Shown piece after piece: positions 43,661-53,573 of a stretch of DNA of 64,000 nucleotides (its first letter is position 1; the number at the start of each line of letters is the position of its first letter). A program made the translations under genes and the position numbers. Location of the stretch: contig JAKVCD010000020.1 of NCBI GenBank assembly GCA_022446815.1, positions 1 to 64,000 of the forward strand. The letters are read 5' to 3'. Origin of the DNA: Planctomycetota bacterium (GTDB taxonomy: Bacteria > Planctomycetota > UBA1135 > GCA-002686595). The notes under the pieces were generated by a model, which did not search any database, was not told where the DNA came from, and worked only from the letters and a program-made list of their open reading frames with translations.

Positions 43661-44482
43661 TCACTCCCCCTGGTAGTTCGGCTTCCGCTTCTCCGAGAAG
43701 GCCGCGAGCGCCTCGAGCCTGTCGGAGGTCTCCAGCGTCCTCGAATAGCACTCGGCCTCAAACTCCAAGCCCTCAGCGAGTGAGAGCTCGCACCCCGTAT
43801 CGATCGCGTCTTTCGCCGCACGCACAGCTACAGGACCGTTCTTCGAGATGCGTTCGGCGAGCTCCAAGGCGATAGCTCCGAGCTGGGCCTTAGGTGCTGT
43901 CCGGTTCACGAGCCCCATCTCCGCGGCTTCCAAAGCGTCGAGCTTTCTCGCGGTGAGAATCAGGTCCTTTGCGCGGCTCTTCCCGACGAGGCGCGGCAGG
44001 CGCTGCGTACCGCCCGCGCCGGGGATGATCGCCAAAGAGGTCTCCGTGAGACCCATCATCGCGTTCTCAGCGGCGACTCGAAGATCGCACGCGAGGGCGA
44101 GCTCTGTGCCCCCGCCGAAGGCGAAGCCATTCATCACCGCGACAGTGGGCTGCGGCATAGCCTCGACGTCATCCATCAGCGCGCGGATGTTCCTCACGAA
44201 GTGAGGGACCATCGAGGCTTCCATCGTGTAGCGCTCCTTGAGATCTGCACCCGCACAGAAGGCCCGCTCACCCGCACCCGTGATGAGGATGCAACGCAGC
44301 GTCTTGTCCTCACGTAGCTCCTCGAGGAGGGTGCGAAAGCGCTTGAGCGTAGGAAAGGAGAGGCAGTTCATGACCTCCGGGCGCTCGATCGTGAGCCAGG
44401 CCAAGTGATCGACTCTGCGGCAAGAGACGACCTCAGGGACATCAGGGACTTCAGCGGGGAACTCGTCTGCGACTTGGCTCAT
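43661..44482 (-). CDS. Enoyl-CoA hydratase/isomerase family protein
   Basis: A 273-residue crotonase-fold enzyme. It has the oxyanion-hole segment AFCAGADLKER, the Glu-bearing GGGTELALACDLRVA and the second Glu in ETSLAIIPGAGGTQRLPRLVG, so it should be a hydratase. The wording after the active site (GKSRAKDLILTARKLDALEAAEMGLV) resembles methylglutaconyl-CoA hydratase and similar mid-chain enzymes; the exact substrate is open. The frame is open further upstream, but the start at 44482 has GGAG 9 nt before it and lies 13 nt after the GT9 stop. Confidence 0.9.
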   Translation of the reverse strand: MSQVADEFPAEVPDVPEVVSCRRVDHLAWLTIERPEVMNCLSFPTLKRFRTLLEELREDKTLRCILITGAGERAFCAGADLKERYTMEASMVPHFVRNIRALMDDVEAMPQPTVAVMNGFAFGGGTELALACDLRVAAENAMMGLTETSLAIIPGAGGTQRLPRLVGKSRAKDLILTARKLDALEAAEMGLVNRTAPKAQLGAIALELAERISKNGPVAVRAAKDAIDTGCELSLAEGLEFEAECYSRTLETSDRLEALAAFSEKRKPNYQGE

Positions 44483-44495
44483 ATCTATTTCTCCT

Positions 44496-45995
44496 TCAGG
44501 CTCTGGTTTCGAGCAGCTCACAGAGCATAGCGACGGCGGCCTCGGCGTGGCCCGCCCCAAAGCAAGCTAAGCGATCTTCGCCTTGTAGTGGGCAGCGCTC
44601 TAGGTGACACGGACCGCATGGAACCTGCAGCCTCGAGAATCGGATCGGAGCGGCCGTGAGCGCCGAGTGTCTCGGGTCCGTAGGCCCATGAAGCACGACG
44701 CTCGGACAGCCCACCGCGGCAGCGAGGTGCCGTGGGCCGCTGTCTGTCGTGAGGAAGACCGCCGCTCTCTCAAGGAGACCTAGCAGCGCGTCGAGCTCTA
44801 TCGCGCCGCCAGAGCTCAAGGTCACCCCTTGCGGGAGGCCGCACTTCGCCAAGCTCCGCATGAGCTCATCTTCGCCCGGACCACAGGTCAAAAGCACTCG
44901 CTGCTCTAAAGACGCCCTGAGCCGCTCGAAGACCTCACGCCACGTCTCTAAAGGCGCAGCCTTTGCCGAGCCAGGCCGTCCACCGACCGAGGCCAGCACG
45001 AAGCGATCATCGGCACCGATCCCTGCAGCCTCCAGGAGGCTCGCCGCCGCTCTTCGACCACGCTCACCAGCGCTGAGGCGAGGAGCCCCTCCCTCAAGCT
45101 CGATCCCTGCCACGCTGGCGAGCTCACGCACCGAGACCTCGAAGGGGCGAGGGAGCCAGCGACGCCCCCTCCCGGGGAGGCCGCATCCAACGGCGGGCGC
45201 ACCGAGCTCACGGGGCGGTAGCTGCGCGTCTGTGAGCAGGACGCGCTTGCCACCTCGTGCCCAACTCACTCGCTTGGGGATCCGGGCCCAGGCAGCCTTG
45301 AGCGCGCTCCTGAAGGAGCCGTCTAAGAGGAGCGCGAGGTCATGGCCGCGCCAGGCGTCAGCGCCGGCTGTACGAGGGAGCCAGGTCGCCTCCTTTAGTG
45401 GCCTGCTGAGGAGCCCTCTGAGGGCGCGCGGCCCCACGACGGTCAGCCGCTCTGCACTCTCCTCGAAGGCCCTCAAAAGCGGCTCACACTGGACAGCGTC
45501 CCCCAGCCAGTTGGGAAGGCGCAGCAGCACCCTCCCTTCAGGGAGGACCGGGGCGCGAAGAGGCCCGGCGGTCTCAGGCAGCACTCCGAGCAGTCCTACG
45601 ACGTCGAGGTAAATTCGCTCGGGCTCTGGCCGGTGATCTCTGCCTTCAAACTGAGCAGGCTGAACCGCGTGGGTCAGCGCGCCCAAGCTCCTCCCCCAGC
45701 CTGCCCGAATCTCTACGTCCGCAGCACGGGCCACCTCCGCATCCTTCGGTGATGAGTCCAAGAGCGCGACCGCGTCAGGGGCGAGAGCCTCGAGCGCTTC
45801 GGTGAGTTCGCCCTCTGGTGTCGTGACCTTCACCCCAAGCTCCATGAGCGCGACGGCAGCGGCATCTGCGGCGAAGACCACGACCTCGCGAGACTCCGAG
45901 GCTGTGAGCGCGAGGATCGCCGGCAGCGACGCGCGCGCCTCCTCCACATCTCGGGGCGCGAAGACCGCCACGCGCTTCAACTCGGTACCTCCCAA
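44496..45995 (-). CDS. GT9-family glycosyltransferase (heptosyltransferase-like)
   Basis: A 499-residue protein. The C-terminal about 350 residues are a typical LPS heptosyltransferase: the N-lobe start RVLLRLPNWLGDAVQCEPLL and the donor-binding segment TTDSGPRHLAAAVGCPSVVLHGPTD. The first about 150 residues form an extra Rossmann-like lobe (VAVFAPRDVEEARASLPAIL) that could be a second, degenerate GT9 N-lobe. It overlaps the end of the Kdo-kinase-like gene by 19 nt and sits in an LPS-core context. The acceptor and sugar cannot be told from sequence; heptose is likely given hldE nearby. Confidence 0.85.
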   Translation of the reverse strand: MGGTELKRVAVFAPRDVEEARASLPAILALTASESREVVVFAADAAAVALMELGVKVTTPEGELTEALEALAPDAVALLDSSPKDAEVARAADVEIRAGWGRSLGALTHAVQPAQFEGRDHRPEPERIYLDVVGLLGVLPETAGPLRAPVLPEGRVLLRLPNWLGDAVQCEPLLRAFEESAERLTVVGPRALRGLLSRPLKEATWLPRTAGADAWRGHDLALLLDGSFRSALKAAWARIPKRVSWARGGKRVLLTDAQLPPRELGAPAVGCGLPGRGRRWLPRPFEVSVRELASVAGIELEGGAPRLSAGERGRRAAASLLEAAGIGADDRFVLASVGGRPGSAKAAPLETWREVFERLRASLEQRVLLTCGPGEDELMRSLAKCGLPQGVTLSSGGAIELDALLGLLERAAVFLTTDSGPRHLAAAVGCPSVVLHGPTDPRHSALTAAPIRFSRLQVPCGPCHLERCPLQGEDRLACFGAGHAEAAVAMLCELLETRA

Positions 45996-46741
45996 GTCCC
46001 CTCCTCACCGTAGCGCGGGACATGTCGCGCCATACGCTCTCTGCGCCGAGAGACATCTCGTGCAAAGGCACGCCGTCTGCGCCGATCAGTGATCTCCATG
46101 CGATCCATGTACTTCGACAAGAAGCGCAGGCGCTGCAGCGCGCCCACCCTCTGAGGAGTCCACAGGAGGAGCGCGGCCAAGTCCTTCGCGAACCACCTGC
46201 GCCGGACCCAGCGCGGGCGCCGCGCGCGGCCGAGATCGATCAGAGTGAGCTCGCCGTCGCCGGCTACGAGGATGTGATGGAGGTAGAGGTCGCGGTGATG
46301 CCAGCCCCTCGTGTGAAGAGAGAGCACCAGCTCAAGGAGCTGAGTGAGCAAGGGCCCGAGCGCAGAGTGCTCGACGTCTGCGAGGGCAGCGCGCAAGTCC
46401 CCTCTCGCCTCGACGCGCTCCATCGCCACGAGGCAGCGTTCGCCCTCATCGAGATACCCGACCGCTGCGGGGACGCGCAGCCCCTCCGCCCGGAGCGCTT
46501 CGAGGGCGCTGTGCTCCCGCTGCGCTGGGCTCCCCCCTAACCAACCGCCGGTGAAACGCTTGATCACCCAGGTCTCGCCGCTGAGACCGCCCACAGTGAA
46601 GGTCTCACGCCCGGGGACCCTTCGGAGGACCTCGGCGGGCTCAACACGCATGCACTCACGCAGGCGCGCGCGTAGCTCTTCAGGGCTGTGTCCTCTCGCT
46701 GATTCCAAACTCTGTGCCTTGCTGCCACTGATTGTGTACAT
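45977..46741 (-). CDS. LPS core kinase-like protein (Kdo/WaaP family)
   Basis: A 254-residue protein kinase-like enzyme of the RfaP/WaaP and KdkA group. It has a conserved Lys in WVIKRFTGG, the catalytic loop HHRDLYLHHILV (Asp) and DLGRA in place of DFG. Members phosphorylate Kdo or heptose in the inner core. It is the first gene of a small operon with the GT9 transferase and the hydratase, transcribed divergently from the glutamate dehydrogenase pair. The 142-nt divergent region holds a small GTCGCC/GGCGAC inverted repeat (46755-46760 and 46806-46811), possibly by chance. Confidence 0.85.
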   Translation of the reverse strand: MYTISGSKAQSLESARGHSPEELRARLRECMRVEPAEVLRRVPGRETFTVGGLSGETWVIKRFTGGWLGGSPAQREHSALEALRAEGLRVPAAVGYLDEGERCLVAMERVEARGDLRAALADVEHSALGPLLTQLLELVLSLHTRGWHHRDLYLHHILVAGDGELTLIDLGRARRPRWVRRRWFAKDLAALLLWTPQRVGALQRLRFLSKYMDRMEITDRRRRRAFARDVSRRRERMARHVPRYGEEGTWEVPS

Positions 46742-46883
46742 GAAGACAAGAAAAGTCGCCCTTGGGGGGTTCCGCTAGGCGCCTTCCTACACTCGAATAC
46801 GCAAAGGCGACATCGAATCCTCCACGGGCGTACCCGCGGAGACCTCGCCCCTCCGCTGACGCACTCCGGTACGAACACCCCAC

Positions 46884-48172
<1,289 letters not shown>

Positions 48173-48173
<1 letters not shown>

Positions 48174-49498
48174 TGACACAAGACCCCAGAGACTCCGATT
48201 TCCTCGGCGACCCCGCTGAGGACCAGGCGCTCCCGAGCACGCCTGCGCTCGACGAAGAGACCCCCTTCGCGACGATGATGAGCAGCTTCGACGAGGCTGC
48301 CCACACGGTCGGAGTCGAACCGGCGGAGTATCAGATCCTCCGCAAGTGCGATCGCGAGATCGCCTTCAGCGTCCCTGTCCGCCTAGACGATGGGACGATG
48401 GAAGTCCTCGACGGCTTCAGGATCCAACACAACGCAGGCCTCGGCCCCTTCATAGGTCCCCTGCGGATCGCATCTGACATCAAGATCGTTGAGCTCCGGG
48501 CGCTCGCTGCATGGATGACGTGGAAGTGCGCGGTCTTGAACGTGCCCTTTGGTGGCGCTGCTGGCGGGTTGCGCTTTGACGCGCGCGAGCACTCGAGCGG
48601 AGAGCTCGAGCGCGCTGTCCGACGCTACACAGCCAACCTCTTGACCGACGTCGGCCCAGAGCGAGACGTCTTCATGCGCGACGTCGGCAGCGATGAGCAG
48701 ATCATGGCTTGGGTCCTCGACACAGTGTCTAGTCACGCCCGTGTCACCGAGAACGCCGCGGTCACTGGGAAGCCGATCGAGATCGGCGGCACCCAAGGGC
48801 ACCAAGACGCTGTCGCTCAGGGGCTCAGAGTCATCCTCCGGCTCGCTGTAGACCGCTTCGACCTCCCCCACAAGGGCATGAAGGTCATCATCCAAGGGGC
48901 CGGGACCGTAGGCGGAAACCTCGCCCGCATCCTCTCTGAGGACGGCTACCGCGTCTGCGGGATCTCAGACGTGCACGGCGCCTTCTACAACCCTGAGGGG
49001 CTAGACGTGAGCGCCATCCTGGACTGGAGGAGAGAGCGCGGCAGCCTCCTCGACTGCCCCGGCGACTTTGAGCGGCTCACAAACCGTGAGCTCCTGACTC
49101 GACCCTGCGAGGTCCTCATCCCCTGCGCGACCGCAAACGCGGTCCACTCCAAGGTCGCCGCAGAGGTTCAGTGCAAGCTCATCGTCGAAGGCGCCCACGG
49201 CCCCGTCTCCTCTCGAGCCGACAAGGTCTTAAAGGAGCGCGGCATCTCCGTCGTCCCCGACATCCTCGCCAACGGCGGCGGCGTGGTCATGAGCTACTTC
49301 GAGTGGGTGCAGAACCGCATGGGCTACTCCTGGATCATGCCGGTCATCGAGAAGCGCCTCAGGCGATTCATGGCCGAAGGCTGGAACTCTGTCATGAAGA
49401 CCCAGCAAGAGTATGACGTGACGATGCGTCAGGCCGCGAGCGTCCTAGCCGTCAAGCGAGTCAGCGCAGCTGACGAGCTCCGCGGCATCTATGCCTGA
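48173..49498 (+). CDS. Glutamate dehydrogenase paralogue lacking catalytic lysines (predicted pseudoenzyme)
   Basis: A 441-residue homologue of the preceding gene, similar over its whole length, including the nucleotide-binding GAGTVGG, the Asp of FMRDVGSDEQ, and the C-terminal FEWVQNRMGYSW. Two of the three key lysines are gone: the KGGIRF lysine is Ile94 (PFIGPLRI) and the catalytic GGGKGG lysine is Ala130 (FGGAAGGL). Lys118 of MTWK remains. It should not deaminate glutamate by the standard mechanism and may be a regulatory or structural partner in a mixed oligomer. A frame open upstream is a shadow of gene 1; the ATG at 48173 is the start. Its end overlaps the convergent tauE-like gene by 10 nt. 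Confidence 0.9.
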
Positions 49499-50346
49499 GC
49501 CTCACGGCGGATCTTGTAGACGTCCCAGAGGAAGCGGACTGAGACGATCCACAGGGTCACTCCCATCAAGACCCGGGCCACTTGATCCGCGCCCTCGGTG
49601 TGGACAATGTGCACGCCGATACACGCACCGAAGCCTGCGCCGATAGCGAGCGCGATCGCGCGGTGCTTATCGATCACACCAGCCCGGGAGTAGAGCCAGA
49701 GCGAGCGCGTGCTCGCGCAAGCCCCCATCGCCATCCCACAAGCGCGCGCACCCAAGTAGCCGAGGCCTGGGAAGCTGAAGAAGAGGGCCGGTACGGCGAC
49801 GAGGCCGCCCCCGATCCCGAGGAGGGGGGCGAGGAAGCCAGAGGCGAAGCCGACCACCACAGAGAGCAGGAGATCAACCGTACCTAGGTCCACTGAGGCC
49901 CCTGCAGTAGCGACGACAGGGGTCTGTTGAAAGAGAAGCCGTACCCCTGTGATGAGCAGCACCACAGCGAAGATCATCTTGAGCCTCGTCACGTTGATCC
50001 GCTTGGCGACGAAGAAGCCCGCCTGCGCGCCGACGAGAGACCCCACCACGAGAGCAGCGACGATCAGCCAGCGCTGGCCTGTTAGCTCGCTCTTCCCTAG
50101 TGACATCTCGGTGAGCGTGGCAGCGATCGTCGCTGCTGAGACCAGAGAGAGGGAGGTGGCGACCGCGTTCTTGAGCGGGAGCTTCCTGACGTAGTGCAGG
50201 ATCGGCGTCATGAAGAGCCCGCCCCCGATCCCACAGATGGCGCCATAGCAGGCGACCCCAGCGCCCATCAGGGACAGTCGAATCCTCGCTCCAAGGGGGG
50301 GTGTAGGGGGTGACTGCTCAAATCCCTGCTGGCTCAAATCGCTCAT
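49489..50346 (-). CDS. TauE/SafE-family membrane transporter
   Basis: A 285-residue inner-membrane protein with about eight transmembrane helices in two repeated halves. The paired family motifs are GIGGGLFMTPILHYV and LGIGGGLVAVPALFF. Members export sulfite, sulfoacetate or related organosulfur anions, or have unknown substrates. It does not appear to be linked to a pathway here: it lies between the glutamate dehydrogenases (convergent) and the heptose operon. Confidence 0.9.
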   Translation of the reverse strand: MSDLSQQGFEQSPPTPPLGARIRLSLMGAGVACYGAICGIGGGLFMTPILHYVRKLPLKNAVATSLSLVSAATIAATLTEMSLGKSELTGQRWLIVAALVVGSLVGAQAGFFVAKRINVTRLKMIFAVVLLITGVRLLFQQTPVVATAGASVDLGTVDLLLSVVVGFASGFLAPLLGIGGGLVAVPALFFSFPGLGYLGARACGMAMGACASTRSLWLYSRAGVIDKHRAIALAIGAGFGACIGVHIVHTEGADQVARVLMGVTLWIVSVRFLWDVYKIRREAQA

Positions 50347-50414
50347 CCAGTACAGACCCTAGCAGGCAGAGCACCTGATCCCTGCCTGCTCAGTGCAGGA
50401 AAGCTCGCAGCCCC

Positions 50415-50882
50415 TCAAGCTCTCTCGAGCAGATCCGTGCTAGAGCGCGTCTTAGGGTCTCCACAGATCGCGATCTCGATGCCCAGCTCTGAGTCAACGT
50501 GACGTTCAGGGATCGTCTCGCTGGTGTAGTCAGTCCCCTTGGCGTGAACGCTCGGGTGGAGCGCGCGCAGGGTCTCCTCGAGGGTGTCCTCATCGAAAGC
50601 GGTGACTCGATCGACGCAGGCGAGCGCGCCGATGACCTCCGCGCGGTCAGTGAGCGTGACCACCGGCCTCCCCTCCCCTTTCAGGCGAGTGATGGACTCG
50701 TCTGTGTTCAAAGCGACGACGAGGAGATCACCGCGGCTCGCAGCGTCCTCCAAGTACCGGACGTGCCCTACATGCAAGAGGTCGAAGCAGCCGTTCGCAA
50801 GAACGACGCGCGGCGCGGGCTCTGACGCACGCAAGAGCTCAAGCTCCGCGGCCAACACCGCGCGCTCCACCAGCCCGCCCAC
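50415..50882 (-). CDS. D-glycero-beta-D-manno-heptose-1-phosphate adenylyltransferase (split HldE, second half)
   Basis: A 155-residue nucleotidyltransferase of the RfaE2 type. It has the HxGH motif in NGCFDLLHVGHVRYL and a TRSSTDLL end that closes the ATP site. In the ADP-heptose pathway it forms ADP-heptose from heptose 1-phosphate. It begins with GTG directly after the stop of the matching kinase gene. A complete fused HldE is encoded 2.7 kb upstream, so the activity is duplicated. Confidence 0.88.
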   Translation of the reverse strand: MGGLVERAVLAAELELLRASEPAPRVVLANGCFDLLHVGHVRYLEDAASRGDLLVVALNTDESITRLKGEGRPVVTLTDRAEVIGALACVDRVTAFDEDTLEETLRALHPSVHAKGTDYTSETIPERHVDSELGIEIAICGDPKTRSSTDLLERA

Positions 50883-51908
50883 TCAGCGCGCCTCCGCATG
50901 TCCGAGGCGCCCCGGCGCGGTCGCGTGCGCCAGCGCCTGCTCCAACTCAGAGAAAGAGCAGACGGCCGCACCCCGCTCCCGAACGACCACTCCTGCTGCT
51001 GCGTTCGCCATGGTCATCGCCTCCAAGGGGCCGACCCCCGCCGCGAGACCCAAGGTGAATACGCTCGCGGCAGTGTCCCCGGCGCCGCAGACGTCCGTAA
51101 CATCGCCACGCCCGCTCGCTTTGATCGCAGCACCTCCGCTCGGGAGCCCCTCTCCGAAGAGCGCCATCCCGAGATTGCCCCGGGTGACCAGCATCCAGCG
51201 ACAACCGGACCCTTCTAGGAGCTGTGTGGCCGCGCTCGCGAGCGCGGCGCTGTCAGCGAGCGTGACCTCCGAGACGCCCGTGAGCAGTGCGAGCTCACCG
51301 ACGTTTGGAGTCCACGCAGAGAGGCCGCTGAAGGTGTGAGCTGCTCGCCTAGGGTCGAGGACTACGGGGCAGCCCGCCGCGGCGAGCTCACGCCCGACCA
51401 AAGCAGCCTCTTCACCCAGGGTCCCATACTCATAGTCCGAGAGGAGCACGGCATCAAAGTCACCTGCGCGCTCCTTGAGGGACTCTGCGAGCTCAGCGCG
51501 CACGGCCTCGTCCAGCCCCAGCTCGGGCTCCTGATCGATCCGCATCACCTGCTGTGGGTGACGGCGCGGCTCTGACGCGAGCACCCGCGTCTTCGTCGGC
51601 GTCGTCCACTCACCGACGATTCGCGCGAGCCCAGTGTCCACACCCTCTTCTTCCAGGAGCCGCAAGACCTCACGGCCGCTAGCGTCTGCGCCCACAGCGC
51701 CGATCCATGTCACCTCTGCACCGAGCGAGACGAGGTTTCGCGCGACATTCGCAGCGCCCCCAGCACCAAGCCGCTCACCGCGGTGAGCGAGGACCATAAC
51801 GGGCGCCTCTCGTGAGAGCCGCTGAGGTTCACAAGAGAGCCAGCGATCACAGATCGCGTCTCCAAACACGACAACGCGGCGGCCACGAAAGTCTGTAGGA
51901 GCGCTCAC
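50883..51908 (-). CDS. D-glycero-beta-D-manno-heptose-7-phosphate kinase (split HldE, first half)
   Basis: A 341-residue PfkB/ribokinase-fold kinase of the RfaE1 type. The N-terminal LGAGGAANVARNLVSLGA and the C-terminal anion-hole motif DVCGAGDTAAS mark the family. It phosphorylates heptose 7-phosphate at C-1. The sequence is clearly different from the kinase half of the fused HldE at 53574-55046, so it is a diverged paralogue rather than a recent copy. Its start overlaps the stop of the radical SAM gene by 4 nt (ATGA). Confidence 0.88.
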   Translation of the reverse strand: MSAPTDFRGRRVVVFGDAICDRWLSCEPQRLSREAPVMVLAHRGERLGAGGAANVARNLVSLGAEVTWIGAVGADASGREVLRLLEEEGVDTGLARIVGEWTTPTKTRVLASEPRRHPQQVMRIDQEPELGLDEAVRAELAESLKERAGDFDAVLLSDYEYGTLGEEAALVGRELAAAGCPVVLDPRRAAHTFSGLSAWTPNVGELALLTGVSEVTLADSAALASAATQLLEGSGCRWMLVTRGNLGMALFGEGLPSGGAAIKASGRGDVTDVCGAGDTAASVFTLGLAAGVGPLEAMTMANAAAGVVVRERGAAVCSFSELEQALAHATAPGRLGHAEAR

Positions 51909-53557
51909 GTGGCCGCCCCTAAGAGCTCTACATCTTCATCGTGAGCACCGGCAGCGGCGGTGTACCACTCTGTCCCTGCCTCCTCGCTGAGGAACCAGTC
52001 CGAGCGCACGCCCATCGTCGCGCCATACTTCAAGGCATAGTGCAGCTCACCTGCCTCACACGCAGCCTGGGAGAGCTTTCGGTCCACCTCAAGGATCGTA
52101 GGCGCGAAGGCGCGCCACTCCTCCTCCCCCATCTCCATGATCCGCTCAACGAGGGGCCCATAGCGAGCCGAGGCGGGCGCGTCCTCATGGAACTTACCGA
52201 GTCGCGCATTGACGAACCAAGGCAGCGTGCGGCCGAGCTTGTCGATGAAGAGGTTCTCTTCGGGGCCAAAGTCCAACACTGAGCCGTCTGTGAAGGTGCG
52301 CTTCGAGTCGATCTCTTCAGGGTCAACGTAGCCACCCTCAACGGTCATGTCCCACCCCTCGGTGCCGGGAAAGGGGAAGAAGAAGGACGCTCGGAAGCGA
52401 CCGATGCGAGTCTCAGCGAGGAGGTCCACAGTCTCCCAGCGCTCCTCGTCAGTCTCCGTCGGCAGCCGGACCATGAGGAAACCAGAGGTGTGGAGCTTGT
52501 GCTCCTCAGCGCTCGCGACCGTGTCGAGGATGTCGACCTGAGTCATGTGCCGCTTGAGGACTTGCTTGCGGACGCGCGGACTCCCGGACTCGATCCCGAG
52601 CTTGAGGATGCTGCAGCCAGCGCGCCCGAGCGCGGCTGCGACGCGCGGGTCTAAGCGCTTGACGTGAGAGTTCACGACGAAGGGGACGCGGATCCCCTCC
52701 CGCACCATCGCGTCGCAAACAGCGATCGCGTGCTCAGCGTTTTGCGTGAAGAGGTCGTCGTCAAAGAGGAAGGTCTCGACGCGCTCGTGCGTCGCGAGCA
52801 CGTGCTTAAGCTCCTCGACCACGAACTCCGGATCTCGAAAGCGAAAGAAGCCTAGGTCAGCGACCTTGCGGTTGAGGTCAGCCTTATAGGTGTCGACGAT
52901 GCGGTGGTTCAGGCAATAGGTGCAGCGGTAAGGGCAGCCCCGGCTCGTCATCACGCTGAACCAGCCGTCCTTCAGGTCCGTGATCCGCTGCGTATCGAAG
53001 AGCGCGTAGTCCGGCAGCGGCTGAGATTTGAAGTCGGGGAAAGAGCCCACGGGGTTGTGCTTCCATGCGACCTCAACGCTCGCCTCCGGGCGCTCTCCCC
53101 CAGGCCAAGAGAGGAAGTTCTGCACCTCATCCGTCGACTCTCCGGCCTCCATCCTGCGCAAGAGCTCCAAGAGTGCGTCTTCACACTCCCCCACGCCGAC
53201 GTGATCCCATACTCCGTCACGCATCACCTCGTCCGGCACCATCGTCGGGTGGATCCCGCCGACGACGAGCGGGGAGAGGGCGACGCCCTCCTCATCAGCG
53301 CGAGCACGCAAGGCTCGGGCGAGCTCTAGAGCAGAGCCGTACTGCTGAGTGAGGCAGGAGAAGCCGATGAGGTCCGGTTTCCAGCTCTGCACAAGCTCCC
53401 AAGCATCATCGTCGCTGGGCACAGGCGGCAAGTTCTCGTTGAGGTTGAGCAGGCGCGTCTCATGCCCTGCGTCCTTCAGCACCGCCGAGAGCGCAGCGAG
53501 GCCGTGGTTGAACCCCATCTGGGTGTAGAGGTTCGGGTAGACGAAGAGGACACGCAT
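51905..53557 (-). CDS. B12-binding-domain radical SAM protein (BchE-like)
   Basis: About 550 residues. An N-terminal cobalamin-binding Rossmann lobe (MRVLFVYPNLYTQMGFNHGL) is followed by a radical SAM barrel with the cluster motif TSRGCPYRCTYC and a downstream sensing segment (SGFLMVRLPTETDEE). Similar proteins add methyl groups or rearrange lipids and cofactors. The frame is open a further 47 codons upstream but the ATG at 53557 is preferred because it starts the B12 lobe and leaves a 16-nt gap to hldE; no strong ribosome-binding site is seen. It lies between the fused and the split heptose-activation genes, so its substrate may be a core sugar or membrane lipid. Confidence 0.85.
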   Translation of the reverse strand: MRVLFVYPNLYTQMGFNHGLAALSAVLKDAGHETRLLNLNENLPPVPSDDDAWELVQSWKPDLIGFSCLTQQYGSALELARALRARADEEGVALSPLVVGGIHPTMVPDEVMRDGVWDHVGVGECEDALLELLRRMEAGESTDEVQNFLSWPGGERPEASVEVAWKHNPVGSFPDFKSQPLPDYALFDTQRITDLKDGWFSVMTSRGCPYRCTYCLNHRIVDTYKADLNRKVADLGFFRFRDPEFVVEELKHVLATHERVETFLFDDDLFTQNAEHAIAVCDAMVREGIRVPFVVNSHVKRLDPRVAAALGRAGCSILKLGIESGSPRVRKQVLKRHMTQVDILDTVASAEEHKLHTSGFLMVRLPTETDEERWETVDLLAETRIGRFRASFFFPFPGTEGWDMTVEGGYVDPEEIDSKRTFTDGSVLDFGPEENLFIDKLGRTLPWFVNARLGKFHEDAPASARYGPLVERIMEMGEEEWRAFAPTILEVDRKLSQAACEAGELHYALKYGATMGVRSDWFLSEEAGTEWYTAAAGAHDEDVELLGAAT

Positions 53558-53573
53558 GCCTTCAAAGGGGCCC

